Of a DNA stretch of 64,000 nucleotides, positions 7,742-16,923 are shown piece by piece. The stretch covers positions 1-64,000 of the forward strand of contig NZ_JAKGBW010000013.1 of assembly GCF_021556485.1 (NCBI RefSeq). The letters are read 5' to 3'. Under the pieces are notes generated by a model. That model had not been told where the DNA came from. It saw only the letters and a list, made by a program, of their open reading frames with translations, and made no database searches. The stretch is from Oceanobacillus alkalisoli (lineage in GTDB: Bacteria > Bacillota > Bacilli > Bacillales > Amphibacillaceae). Position numbers and translations under genes: made by a program. Positions within the stretch are counted from its first letter, which is position 1. Every line of letters starts with the position of its first letter.

Positions 7742-9457
7742 TTAATTCATTTGCACATTATGAAGTCTTGCGAAGATCCCATTTTGTGTAATCAACTCGT
7801 CATGCGTTCCTTGTTCCTCAATCCCATTTTTCGTAACGACCATAATGCGGTCAGCATTTTTAATCGTTGCAAGACGGTGAGCAATAACAAGGGTTGTCCG
7901 GTTTTCTGCGAGTTCATTTAATGATTCTTGAATAATTCGCTCTGTCTCTGTATCGAGGGCCGACGTCGCTTCATCGAGAATAAGGATTGGCGGGTTTTTC
8001 AGGAACATCCGGGCAATCGCAATCCGCTGCTTCTGTCCACCTGAAAGCTTAAGGCCGCGCTCACCGATTTGCGTTTCGTAGCCATTCGGAAGTTCTGCAA
8101 TAAATTCTTCCATATGCGCACGGCGAGCCGCTTCATAAATTTCCTCATCAGTCGCATCAAGATTACCGTAAGCGATATTTTCTTTGAGTGTCCCTGTAAA
8201 GAGGAAGACATCCTGCTGGACGACTCCGATATTTTTGCGGAGAGAAGCTTTTTTCATATCGCGAATATCCATACCATCAATAAAAATACTGCCATCGTCC
8301 ACATCATAAAATCGCGGAATCAGAGAAGAAATGGTCGTTTTACCGGCACCGGACGGACCAACAAAAGCCACTGTTTCCCCAGACTGAACGTTTAAATTCA
8401 GATTATCGAGCACGGGTTGCTTATTTTCCTCATAACCAAATGTAACATTTTTAAATTCAATATTCCCTTTGAGGTTGCCCACGTCCACTGCGTCTGGTCT
8501 ATCTTTTACGTCTGGATCCACATCGAGCATTTCAGTAAATCGCTTAAACCCGGCCATCCCTTTTGGATATAGCTCGAGTAGGGCCGTAATTTTATTGATC
8601 GGGTTCGTAAGCACATTCATAAGAAGAATAAAACTGACAAGTTCCCCGTATGTTAGTCGGTTATTGAAGGTGAGCCAAGCACCGAATACAAGCACAAACA
8701 ATGTCATAAGCCGCATAAGCAGATAAATACTCGAGTGAACCGTCGCCATAACGCGATACGCTCCGAGTTTCGCTCGGCGGAACTTTTTATTATTCTCATT
8801 GAATTGGTTCATTTCAAACTGCTCATTCGTGAACGCTTGAACGACACGTACACCAGAAACTGCATCTTCCACTCGGGCATTTACATCGGCAATATCTTCA
8901 TACATCTTTTTCCACGAACGGTTCATGCGAATATTTCCGTATGAAATAAGGAAAATAAGAATCGGAATGGCGATTAACACAACAAGTGCAAGCATTGGAT
9001 TGATTGTAAACATAATAAGGAAAGCACCTAGAAATGTCATGATGGAAATGAAAAAGTCTTCGGGACCATGGTGGGCAAGCTCGCCGAGATCAAAGAGATC
9101 ATTCGTAATTCGACTAATCATATGACCGGTCTTCGTATTATCGAAAAAACGGAAAGACTGTTTTTGCACGTGATGGAATAATTCGTTCCGCATATCGGTT
9201 TCAATATTTACCCCTAATTTGTGTCCGAAATAAGTTACAACATATTGGAGCAGGGTGCTTATGATATACACAATTAAGAGTAACGCACCTACTGTTAAAA
9301 TAATATTCCAGTCGTCACCCATTAAGAGATCATCGATAAACCACTGAACAGCGAGTGGAAAAGCAAGTTCAAGAATTGCCACAATTATTGCTGCCGAGAA
9401 ATCGACAATAAATAGCCGTTTATGTGGCTTATAATAAGAGAAAAAACGACGTATCAA
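7742..9457 (-). CDS. ABC exporter, fused permease and ATPase (multidrug/lipid type)
   Basis: 571-residue half-transporter. Six membrane helices form the N-terminal exporter domain (about 15-300), followed by the nucleotide-binding domain: Walker A GPSGAGKTT (about 365-373), Q-loop GVVQQDVFLF, signature LSGGQKQR, Walker B ILILDEATSALD, and H-loop IAHRLATI. It would work as a homodimer pumping hydrophobic substrates. No neighbouring partner half-gene, so homodimer is favoured. Start is probably TTG (9457) after AAGGAAG. Substrate unknown. Confidence 0.92.
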   Translation of the reverse strand: MIRRFFSYYKPHKRLFIVDFSAAIIVAILELAFPLAVQWFIDDLLMGDDWNIILTVGALLLIVYIISTLLQYVVTYFGHKLGVNIETDMRNELFHHVQKQSFRFFDNTKTGHMISRITNDLFDLGELAHHGPEDFFISIMTFLGAFLIMFTINPMLALVVLIAIPILIFLISYGNIRMNRSWKKMYEDIADVNARVEDAVSGVRVVQAFTNEQFEMNQFNENNKKFRRAKLGAYRVMATVHSSIYLLMRLMTLFVLVFGAWLTFNNRLTYGELVSFILLMNVLTNPINKITALLELYPKGMAGFKRFTEMLDVDPDVKDRPDAVDVGNLKGNIEFKNVTFGYEENKQPVLDNLNLNVQSGETVAFVGPSGAGKTTISSLIPRFYDVDDGSIFIDGMDIRDMKKASLRKNIGVVQQDVFLFTGTLKENIAYGNLDATDEEIYEAARRAHMEEFIAELPNGYETQIGERGLKLSGGQKQRIAIARMFLKNPPILILDEATSALDTETERIIQESLNELAENRTTLVIAHRLATIKNADRIMVVTKNGIEEQGTHDELITQNGIFARLHNVQMN

Positions 9458-9545
9458 CGTGATGCACTTCCTTTTCCTTTTTTAAAGTCTACTAGAAATT
9501 ATATGCTTTGTTGGGAGTAGATTCAAGAGGGAAGGTTTGTTTGAT

Positions 9546-9813
9546 TGTGAATAAGTGAAAACATGTGGAATGTTATTCACGTTGTGGAGTATTTATCCGT
9601 GGATAAATCGTGGATAAGGGTTTTTTTCTGTTGAAACGCTGTGATTATCCCCAAAGTTATCCACATATGCACAAGTGTTCCTACTTATTTTGTTATGGAA
9701 CGATTTTTCACTACTATATATAGAAATCACGTGAAATCTTATCCACGGAATGTTAATAAGTTCGCTTTTGCTGTGGATAATAGGGTTCATTTGTTTGAAA
9801 GTTCAGTGGATAA
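9546..9813. promoter_or_regulatory. DnaA-box cluster outside oriC
   Basis: Perfect TTATNCACA boxes occur at 9546-9554 (reverse), 9657-9665 and 9772-9780 (reverse). Single-mismatch boxes occur at 9598-9606, 9609-9617, 9645-9653, 9739-9747 and 9805-9813. That is eight in 268 bp with no gene. Clusters of this type outside oriC are known in B. subtilis, where they titrate DnaA or control nearby genes. Confidence 0.75.
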
Positions 9814-9842
9814 GGTGCAGCATCTAACATACTGCACCTTTT
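9812..9842. terminator. Hairpin downstream of htrA
   Basis: Stem AAGGTGCAG / CTGCACCTT with an 11-base loop. The T run is better on the plus strand than on the minus strand, so it is a weak terminator for htrA. Confidence 0.5.
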
Positions 9843-9853
9843 ACTGTGACAAA

Positions 9854-9873
9854 TGCTCTGACCCCATGTCCCA
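9854..9873 (-). repeat. Dispersed REP-like motif, copy 1
   Basis: Read on the minus strand: TGGGACATGGGGTCAGAGCA, starting at the base after the htrA stop codon. Related copies are at 11145, 16865, 18432 and 37532. Confidence 0.7.
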
Positions 9874-11064
9874 CTATTGAGCAGTAAGAGTTGCTTCGGT
9901 TTCATGAATCTCTCCGTTACGGTAATAGGTGATTGGTAGGGTGTCGCCGATTTCCTTTTCATGGAAAAGAATTTGTCTTAAATCAATGACGTTCGTAATC
10001 GGCTTACCGTCCAGTTCGACAATGACATCGAATCGTTCCAGACCACCTTGGTCAGCAGGCGATAAAGGCTGGACACTCCAAATATAGACCCCGCCAGTTA
10101 CCTCAGCTGGTAAAGCTAATGTATCTTCCCATTCTTGGTGTGGAATTTCATCTAAAGAATAGACTTCAACTCCTAGGAATGGCCGCTCTACCACGCCGTT
10201 TGTTTCAAGTTCTTGCATAATCGGCAGGGCATGATCAACTGGAATTGCAAATCCCAAGCCTTCTACCGCTGCTTCATTAATTTTCATTGAATTAATACCG
10301 ATAAGCTGACCGTAGATATTGATCAGGGCACCGCCACTATTTCCTGGATTGATGGCAGCATCGGTTTGGATAACTTCTGCCTGCCAATCAGGACGACCAT
10401 CCATATCAAAATCTTGCGGAATTGTTCGTTCCGTACCGCTAATCACACCTTGCGTAACCGAGCTCGAAAACATGAGACCGAGCGGGTTGCCGATCGCGAT
10501 TGCTGGTTCACCGACCTTCACATTGCTAGAAGAACCAATTTCTATCACATCATTTACAGTATTACTCGGCATCCGGATGACAGCAAGGTCACTAAACAGA
10601 TCACTTCCAATCATTTCTGCTTCAACATGTGTATCATCATAAAGAACGACTTCAATCTGATCCGCTCCTTCGATGACATGATGATTGGTTACGACATAAG
10701 CATTCCCATCTTCTATTTTATAAATCACTCCTGAACCGGTTCCAGCCTCGATTGAGCCTTTCTCCCGCCAAAAATCATTCTGGCGTTGGATATTCGTTAC
10801 GCCGACAACAGTTGGAGTAACTCGTTCGACAACATCGGTTACTTGTGTGGATACATCGACACTCACCGAAGTGTTCTGCAGTGGTTTATTTAATCCGTTA
10901 TGAATTGTTTCGCTCGTTCCGTCTGTTGTTGCTTGGGGGATAACATTCGCTTTCATTAGTTCTGGAATCGCAACAGAGACAATTAAAACACCGATAATAA
11001 CACCTAAAAGCAGGGGAGTGAGCCAGTAAAATTTCCTGTGCACTCTCCGTTTATAATAGCCCAT
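9874..11064 (-). CDS. htrC: HtrA/DegP-type serine protease, wal-operon member
   Basis: 396 residues. N-terminal cytoplasmic stretch, one membrane anchor (residues 14-33), trypsin-like protease domain and one C-terminal PDZ domain (about 290-390). Triad visible: His129 (TNHHV), Asp159 (SDLAV), Ser243 (GNSGGAL). It faces the cell wall side and would degrade or refold damaged exported proteins. It corresponds to YyxA/HtrC, the last gene of the walRKHIJ operon in Bacilli. GGAGG seven bases before ATG. The copy of the dispersed GGGACATGGGGTCAGAGC motif begins right at its stop codon, and another copy lies upstream of it in opposite orientation. Confidence 0.93.
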   Translation of the reverse strand: MGYYKRRVHRKFYWLTPLLLGVIIGVLIVSVAIPELMKANVIPQATTDGTSETIHNGLNKPLQNTSVSVDVSTQVTDVVERVTPTVVGVTNIQRQNDFWREKGSIEAGTGSGVIYKIEDGNAYVVTNHHVIEGADQIEVVLYDDTHVEAEMIGSDLFSDLAVIRMPSNTVNDVIEIGSSSNVKVGEPAIAIGNPLGLMFSSSVTQGVISGTERTIPQDFDMDGRPDWQAEVIQTDAAINPGNSGGALINIYGQLIGINSMKINEAAVEGLGFAIPVDHALPIMQELETNGVVERPFLGVEVYSLDEIPHQEWEDTLALPAEVTGGVYIWSVQPLSPADQGGLERFDVIVELDGKPITNVIDLRQILFHEKEIGDTLPITYYRNGEIHETEATLTAQ

Positions 11065-11144
11065 TCACTAACCTCCTCCATTACTATCTTCTTAAAGCTA
11101 GTATTACCAAAAGTCTTATATTCATAACGCTTTTAGAGCGGGAT

Positions 11145-11160
11145 ATTGGGGTCAGAGCAC
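11145..11160 (+). repeat. Dispersed REP-like motif, copy 2
   Basis: ATTGGGGTCAGAGCAC in inverted orientation to copy 1. The two flank htrA. Confidence 0.65.
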
Positions 11161-11200
11161 AAAAAAACAGGTCAACCAGGAATTTCCTGATTGGCCTGTT
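11161..11200 (-). terminator. Terminator after walJ
   Basis: Long stem (AACAGG..CAGGAA / TTCCTG..CCTGTT) followed on the minus strand by seven T's; it overlaps the walJ stop codon. This separates the wal genes from htrA in transcription unless there is read-through. Confidence 0.85.
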
Positions 11201-11984
11201 AAACAACATCATATAATAAGGTTGGTTCTTTTGGATCGGTGTCACATAATTCAATATTAATACCGCGTTCTTCGAGTACACGTGACACGGACATGCGGGC
11301 AAGGTCTTTCATGTTATTGTCCAAGCTTAGATGCGCTAGGTAAATCCGCTGCGTATTATTATTAATGACGTCAGCGAGAGCAAGTCCAGAATCTTCATTG
11401 GATACATGCCCGGAATCACCTAAAATACGCTGCTTCACATTCCACGGATACCTTCCCATCCGAAGCATATCCACGTCATGATTCGCCTCAAAAATATAAG
11501 CATCTGCGTCTTCCACTGTTTTCTTAATCCGGTCTGATACATAACCTAAATCGGTCACGAGTGCAACTTTTTTCCCGCCACTATAAAATGTATAAAACTG
11601 TGGTTCCGCAGCGTCATGAGAGACACCAAAGGATTCGATATCCATATCGCCAAAGGTTTGTACCTCTTCTCGGTTAAAAACAAACTTCTGATCAACGGTA
11701 AGCTTTCCAATCGAATGTTCCATCGCTTTCCATGTTTTTTCATTTGCATAAATCGGCAAATTATACTTCCGCGCAATAATACCAAGCCCTTTTATATGAT
11801 CACTATGTTCATGCGTCACTAAGATGCGGGAAAGCTCGCTCGGGTCAAGGTGAGCTTTTTCAAATAGTAAATCAATCTGTTTCCCGCTCAACCCCGCATC
11901 GACAAGTATCTTTTCTTTTTTCGATTCTATATAAAAAGCATTCCCTGTACTCCCTGATGCGAGTACACTAAAACGTAAACTCAT
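11199..11984 (-). CDS. walJ: WalJ (YycJ) metallo-beta-lactamase-fold hydrolase
   Basis: 261 residues. Metallo-beta-lactamase fold with zinc motif THEHSDH (His58, His60, Asp62, His63), preceded by [13 protein letters not shown] and followed by [10 protein letters not shown] and the LAHLSLDNN motif. The family acts as a nuclease, and B. subtilis YycJ has been linked to DNA repair and to coordination of division and replication. It is translationally coupled: its ATG overlaps the walI stop (ATGA). Last member of walRKHIJ before a terminator. Confidence 0.93.
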   Translation of the reverse strand: MSLRFSVLASGSTGNAFYIESKKEKILVDAGLSGKQIDLLFEKAHLDPSELSRILVTHEHSDHIKGLGIIARKYNLPIYANEKTWKAMEHSIGKLTVDQKFVFNREEVQTFGDMDIESFGVSHDAAEPQFYTFYSGGKKVALVTDLGYVSDRIKKTVEDADAYIFEANHDVDMLRMGRYPWNVKQRILGDSGHVSNEDSGLALADVINNNTQRIYLAHLSLDNNMKDLARMSVSRVLEERGINIELCDTDPKEPTLLYDVV

Positions 11985-12898
11985 TCTGTTTCACTCCGAT
12001 TATCCATCTCTAATCTATCCTCTAAAAGAGGTAAGAAATTTTCCCTTAGCTCATTTTCTTCATCTAACATATTCATCCGGATAGTGTGTTCACCAATGAT
12101 ATTCAGTAAAAACTCTGTCTCATTACTTTCATAAATGAGACCTTCAATCGCATTGACGAAATGATCTCGGCTCTCATTTACCGTCACTTTCCATGTTGGT
12201 GCAAATACTTGAATACCTTCTGCAGAAATCCGCGAATAGTAGCCAATCTGTATACGCGACACATTATCCCCGCGTTGTAAATAATTTGCTTTGAAGAGTT
12301 GACCGATCACTTGCGTAGGCTGATTCAACTGCACAGGGCCATCCTCAACTTCGACTTCCCCAAGAATCGTCTGGCTATAATGGGTCGCTTCATTATCATC
12401 ATTTAAATACACGAGCAACAAACCGTTCTCATTATAATAAATGGGGCTTTTTTCCTTCACTTGGAAAAACATCAATATATTCAATTCTTCATTCCACTCT
12501 GAAATCGTATATTCGTTTCCGTAAAGCACGTGGGGAAGTATCGCTGTTTCCAGCCCTTCATTAGTCATATCTTTTGAAAGCTGAATCGGGCTATTCCATT
12601 CACTGATAATCATATTATTATTAAAAACTTCTGTCGTCTGTTCTTCTAATTCATCCAGTTCCTCAAGGTCCTCATCTGACAATTCCCGTTGGATGACCGA
12701 TATATAGGCCGCTTCGGTCACATCTACTGGATCGGCGTCATTCGTTATTTGTTCCGAAGCGAGCTGATCCTCAATCGGCAATTCTTGATTGTCGAGAAAG
12801 CCGACATCTTGCTGCCTGTCGATGAAAGCAGAGACCAAATAAATATTGAGGATGAGAAAGCTAAGGATAAATAATGTTTTAATATTTCCCCATTGCAT
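11981..12898 (-). CDS. walI: WalI (YycI), regulator of WalK
   Basis: 305 residues, one N-terminal membrane helix (residues 8-25) and a large extracytoplasmic domain of the YycI family. With WalH it forms a membrane complex with the WalK kinase and tunes its activity. Sequence is poorly conserved, as usual for the family, but position and architecture are diagnostic. Two bases separate it from the walH stop. Confidence 0.9.
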   Translation of the reverse strand: MQWGNIKTLFILSFLILNIYLVSAFIDRQQDVGFLDNQELPIEDQLASEQITNDADPVDVTEAAYISVIQRELSDEDLEELDELEEQTTEVFNNNMIISEWNSPIQLSKDMTNEGLETAILPHVLYGNEYTISEWNEELNILMFFQVKEKSPIYYNENGLLLVYLNDDNEATHYSQTILGEVEVEDGPVQLNQPTQVIGQLFKANYLQRGDNVSRIQIGYYSRISAEGIQVFAPTWKVTVNESRDHFVNAIEGLIYESNETEFLLNIIGEHTIRMNMLDEENELRENFLPLLEDRLEMDNRSETE

Positions 12899-12900
12899 CC

Positions 12901-14265
12901 TTAGTTCCCTCCTCTCCCTTGAGTTTCTTCATCAAACACGATTTTTTGCCATGAATTGTTTTCTTTCTTATACCAAGCTGGAATCATCTCAAAGTATTCA
13001 CTGTTCTGATCATCCCGCTGGTAGTTCAACTCATAACCTATTCTAACATCTTGAATATTTTCCATCGAAACATCCGTATCCGTTTCTAAAGAACTAATAA
13101 TACTTTCTCCTGATGAAAGTGCAATTTCCCGAAGTTCGAATTCACTATCAAATAAATAAAGTGGTCGATCATATTCAACGAGCTGCATGCTGTTCTGATA
13201 AACACTCCATCTTTGCTGGATGGTGGCGAGCTTATGAATATTAAAAACAGGATAGCTCTTATAATGCATCTGATACGTCACTTGGTTTGTATTCAAATTG
13301 ACATCATCCAAGCGATAATCTTGATCCAAGCGCAATTCATAGGTCCACCCACTATGATTATTAATATTACTGATACTCCGGTCAAGCAAGTCTGCTTCAT
13401 TGATAACACGATCCGGTTCATCAGTTGACGGTGAAATATGGCTAATATATTCCATTCGCTTCCCGTTCTGATAAACACTCATTTGCCGGTTATCCGTAAA
13501 ATAAGCTTCCCCAATCGTCTGCGAATTCGTTACGCGAACAACTCCGGGGTTGGGGAATAGAATATTGACGAATAATGTTGGCTCAATTTGTGTTGGTGTA
13601 ATGGAATAAGAGCTCAAGCTCACCTTACCCGATGGAACATAAATTGGGTTCGTTTGCTCATTCATCACTAGATATTCCCGATAAGCATCTTCATCCATCT
13701 CCGTCATCATAACCGACAATTGCTCATAAATATTCATATCATTAACTAATGCTACCGCGCGCTGATTCGATTCATCCGAGACAAACTCAAGCTGCAAGGA
13801 CTTACTATCGTGTACGAAGCTAATATACAACCGCTTCATTGACGAATTCGGGAAAATAATATCATCTGGTCCAAAATTAAATAGTGGGTCGAGTATTTTT
13901 GTCGGAATTTCATCTCCAAATATGAGCTCAATCATCTCTTTAGACCGTTCGACCGTCTCATCACTATCCAACACTTCATAATTTGAAATGCTCCATTCTT
14001 GTATTTGCTGATACAGCTGATCCTGTGCTGTTGGGTCGTTAAACCCATAATAACCTGAAGCAGTGTGAAAAATAATATCTGTCGGCTTTATGAGACTCTG
14101 CTTCGTTTCCTCCCCCGACCCTCCTGCATCAACCTCTCTATTTCCACTCTCGCTGCTGATTACCTGGTTCGAGTTCGGCTGATAACTCCATAATGTGAAA
14201 GACAGGAGAATACTAATTCCTATCAATACAGTGAGTATAAACGTTTTTATCGTTTCAAATTTCAT
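12901..14265 (-). CDS. walH: WalH (YycH), regulator of WalK
   Basis: 454 residues, one N-terminal membrane helix (about 7-25) and a YycH-type extracytoplasmic region. Its start overlaps the walK stop by four bases (ATGA), so the two are coupled. Known partner of WalI and WalK in controlling autolysin expression. Contains the typical PTDIIFHTASGYYGF start of the external domain. Confidence 0.92.
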   Translation of the reverse strand: MKFETIKTFILTVLIGISILLSFTLWSYQPNSNQVISSESGNREVDAGGSGEETKQSLIKPTDIIFHTASGYYGFNDPTAQDQLYQQIQEWSISNYEVLDSDETVERSKEMIELIFGDEIPTKILDPLFNFGPDDIIFPNSSMKRLYISFVHDSKSLQLEFVSDESNQRAVALVNDMNIYEQLSVMMTEMDEDAYREYLVMNEQTNPIYVPSGKVSLSSYSITPTQIEPTLFVNILFPNPGVVRVTNSQTIGEAYFTDNRQMSVYQNGKRMEYISHISPSTDEPDRVINEADLLDRSISNINNHSGWTYELRLDQDYRLDDVNLNTNQVTYQMHYKSYPVFNIHKLATIQQRWSVYQNSMQLVEYDRPLYLFDSEFELREIALSSGESIISSLETDTDVSMENIQDVRIGYELNYQRDDQNSEYFEMIPAWYKKENNSWQKIVFDEETQGRGGN

Positions 14266-16085
14266 CGGATATCCCTCCGCTTCCTCTTAATAAGCGGGAG
14301 TGTAAAGTAAATGGTCGTTCCGTGGCCTTCTCTGCTTTTTGCCCAGATTCGACCATGGTGAGCTTCGACGAGTTCTTTTGTAATTGCAAGTCCTAGACCT
14401 GTTCCGCCCAGCTTCCTCGTTCTTGCCCGGTCTGTCCGGTAAAAGCGGTCAAAGATTTTTTCCAATCGATCATAAGGTATTCCCATCCCTTCATCTTGAA
14501 CGGAGATGAGTAAGTAATGGCGTTTATTCTCTGCTCGAAAGAAAATTCTGCCACCCTCTGGAGAATACTTAATCGCATTTGATATGATGTTATCGAGAAC
14601 TTGTGTCATCTTATCTTTATCAATCCATACTTGATATTTCTTATTCGGCAATTCCCGTTTAATTGTCATCGTCTCCGGCAAATTCATTTCAAACCGGTCA
14701 ATAATCTGATGGAAATAATGGATAAAATCTGTTTCCTCTTTGTGGAGCGAATATTCCTCTGCGTCCATTCTGGAAAGCTGAAGAAGATCATTTACCATCC
14801 GAATCATCCTGTCTGTTTCATTTTGCGTAACTTCGAGGAATTTCGGTGCGATTTCCTTATCTTCCCATGCTCCGTCCGCCAATGCTTCGAGATAGCTTTT
14901 CATTGTCGTAAGCGGGGTTCTTAGCTCATGGGAAACGTTGGATACAAAATCCCTGCGCTCTTGTTCGACTTTTTCATCTTCTGTCACATCATTTAACACC
15001 GTAATGAATCCATTCACCGCATCCTGGTCATCTTTCACCGTGGAGAAATTTGTCCGAATGAGGAATGGCTGGTTATCATCACTGAAATCAATAATCATCG
15101 AACTATTTTCCCGTAGTTCCGATATATCGACAAGTTTTTCATCAAGTTGTAAAACATCCAGTAAATCATCGCCAATCAAATCGTCCGGATTTTTTCCTAA
15201 TAAAACTCCGGCAGCTTCGTTGATTAATGTAATCGAGCCTTCCTGGTCAGTTGCTATTACTCCGTCTGACATGTTGGAGAGAACGGAACTGAGCTTAAAG
15301 CGTTCTTCTTCAATCGTTGCATAAGAATGTCTCAGCCTGCTGTTCAAGTCATTAAACGCTTCTGACAGCTGGCCAATTTCGTCTTTCCCGTATATCTTGA
15401 CCTTTTGTGTAAAGTCGCCTTTCGCCATTGCTTGTGCTTGCCTGCGCATTTCTTTGATCGGCTTTGTAATTGAACGGGCAACAAGCACACCGATAATGGC
15501 GGAAATGGCAATCGCAAGCAGGGCTCCTTGCAGGAAGATTTTATTAATTTCATCCAATTGATTGTATACGCCTTCTAATGAGGATTCCATGTAAATCGCA
15601 CCGACTACTTTATTTTCATTATCAAAAATCGGGTCTACACGGACATAGACGTATTCACCGCTTTCATTAATGAAATCATCTTCATTTGTCGTATCGAAAA
15701 AAAGTACCTGTTGGATAATATCTCTTGTAATCCGCTGATTGATTTCCAGCAAATTGTTATTCGTACCAATAATGATACTTTGATTGTTTACAACAATTAC
15801 GTTTGTCAGTTCATCGGTGCTGAGTTCATTTACAATATCTTGCACTTCTGACTCCAAACTGATTCCTTCTTCTGTTTCTGTACGTTCTCGATTAAAGACA
15901 AGCTCCAAGTTATAGCTAAGAAGCTCCATTCGACTGGAGACGTTATCTTTAAAGCTCTCTTCCAGGTTATTGGAAAGCTGTCCGGTAAAGAATGCTCCGA
16001 TAAGCTGAACAGCTAAAATTAATAAGAGAATATAAATGATAATGAATTTTAATTGTATCGAACGAAAAAATCCGACTTTATGCAT
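14262..16085 (-). CDS. walK: WalK sensor histidine kinase
   Basis: 607 residues, family length. Order: membrane helix (about 11-31), extracytoplasmic Cache/PDC sensor (about 32-180), second helix (about 183-205), HAMP (RSITKPIKEMRRQAQAM..), PAS domain (about 262-370), HisKA with phosphorylated His in SNVSHELRTPLTT, and HATPase_c with N box DNIISNAIKYSPEGG, G1 DEGMGIP and G2 GGTGLGLAI. It phosphorylates WalR and controls cell-wall hydrolases; essential in relatives. Five bases after walR. Confidence 0.96.
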   Translation of the reverse strand: MHKVGFFRSIQLKFIIIYILLLILAVQLIGAFFTGQLSNNLEESFKDNVSSRMELLSYNLELVFNRERTETEEGISLESEVQDIVNELSTDELTNVIVVNNQSIIIGTNNNLLEINQRITRDIIQQVLFFDTTNEDDFINESGEYVYVRVDPIFDNENKVVGAIYMESSLEGVYNQLDEINKIFLQGALLAIAISAIIGVLVARSITKPIKEMRRQAQAMAKGDFTQKVKIYGKDEIGQLSEAFNDLNSRLRHSYATIEEERFKLSSVLSNMSDGVIATDQEGSITLINEAAGVLLGKNPDDLIGDDLLDVLQLDEKLVDISELRENSSMIIDFSDDNQPFLIRTNFSTVKDDQDAVNGFITVLNDVTEDEKVEQERRDFVSNVSHELRTPLTTMKSYLEALADGAWEDKEIAPKFLEVTQNETDRMIRMVNDLLQLSRMDAEEYSLHKEETDFIHYFHQIIDRFEMNLPETMTIKRELPNKKYQVWIDKDKMTQVLDNIISNAIKYSPEGGRIFFRAENKRHYLLISVQDEGMGIPYDRLEKIFDRFYRTDRARTRKLGGTGLGLAITKELVEAHHGRIWAKSREGHGTTIYFTLPLIKRKRRDIR

Positions 16086-16090
16086 CGCAA

Positions 16091-16801
16091 CTACTCCTGA
16101 TCAGGATTACGTAAATAATAACCAACCCCGCGCCTGGTTACAATCCATGCTGGGTTACTCGGGTTCTCCTCTATTTTCTCACGCAGCCTTCTTACCGTTA
16201 CGTCAACAGTACGAACGTCCCCGAAATAGTCATAGCCCCAAACGGTTTCAAGGAGATGCTCCCGGGTCATGACTTGTCCGATATGACGAGCAAGGTAATG
16301 TAATAATTCGAACTCACGGTGGGTTAGTTCGATTTGCTCCCCGTCACGGGAAACAACGTAAGCATCCGGGAAAACAGTAAGATTTCCAATGACGATGTTT
16401 TTCGTCGGTTTCTCTGTTTCCTCTGGCAGCTGCTGCCTGCGCAAATTCGCTTTTACCCGGGCAATGAGCTCACGGTTACTGAATGGCTTGGTCACATAGT
16501 CATCCGCACCAAGCTCAAGGCCGAGCACCTTATCAATTTCTGAATCCTTTGCGGTCAGCATAATAATTGGCATGCTCTTTGTTTTACGCACTTCACGCAG
16601 GACTTCATTTCCATCTTTATTCGGCAACATAATATCGAGGAGAATTAGATCAGGATCCTCCTCTTCCGCCATCCGGATTGCCTCGTCACCGTCGTTTGCA
16701 ACAATAACTTGGTATCCTTCTTTTTCTAAATTAAATTTTAATATATCTGCAATTGGTTGTTCATCATCTACAACTAATATTTTCTGATTCAATTTTGCCA
16801 C
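16091..16801 (-). CDS. walR: WalR response regulator (OmpR family)
   Basis: 236 residues. Receiver domain with acidic pocket and phospho-acceptor in LILLDIMLP (about Asp54), conserved Thr (IIMLTAK) and Lys (YVTKPFS), then an OmpR-type winged helix (LTHREFELL..., [22 protein letters not shown]). First gene of the walRKHIJ operon and, with WalK, the essential regulator of peptidoglycan hydrolases. Upstream is only about 120 bp to dnaB; purA is not there, unlike in many Bacilli. Confidence 0.96.
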   Translation of the reverse strand: MAKLNQKILVVDDEQPIADILKFNLEKEGYQVIVANDGDEAIRMAEEEDPDLILLDIMLPNKDGNEVLREVRKTKSMPIIMLTAKDSEIDKVLGLELGADDYVTKPFSNRELIARVKANLRRQQLPEETEKPTKNIVIGNLTVFPDAYVVSRDGEQIELTHREFELLHYLARHIGQVMTREHLLETVWGYDYFGDVRTVDVTVRRLREKIEENPSNPAWIVTRRGVGYYLRNPDQE

Positions 16802-16864
16802 ATCCTTTTCATGTAACGCTTACCTCTATTTTAACGTACTTTTGCCAATCTGTCTGTACCTATT

Positions 16865-16883
16865 TGGTCTGACCCCAAGTCCC
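16865..16883. repeat. Dispersed REP-like motif, copy 3
   Basis: TTGGTCTGACCCCAAGTCC between walR and dnaB. It shares TCTGACCCCA-GTCCC with the copies at 9854 and 18432. Confidence 0.6.
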
Positions 16884-16896
16884 GCACCAATTCAAA

Positions 16897-16923
16897 AAAG
16901 CACGAGGTTTGTGCTCGTGCTTT
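16897..16923 (-). terminator. Terminator overlapping the dnaB stop codon
   Basis: Ten-base stem AAAGCACGAG / CTCGTGCTTT with a 7-base loop. It begins within the dnaB stop codon. Confidence 0.75.

Noticed and set aside
9726-9741. TCACGTGA in the DnaA-box cluster as parS
   Set aside because: Flanks do not match TGTT/AACA; about six mismatches.
16260-16275. CCCGGG sites at 16260, 56360 and 61270 as Noc sites
   Set aside because: Only the central six bases match; flanks differ from ATTT/AAAT.
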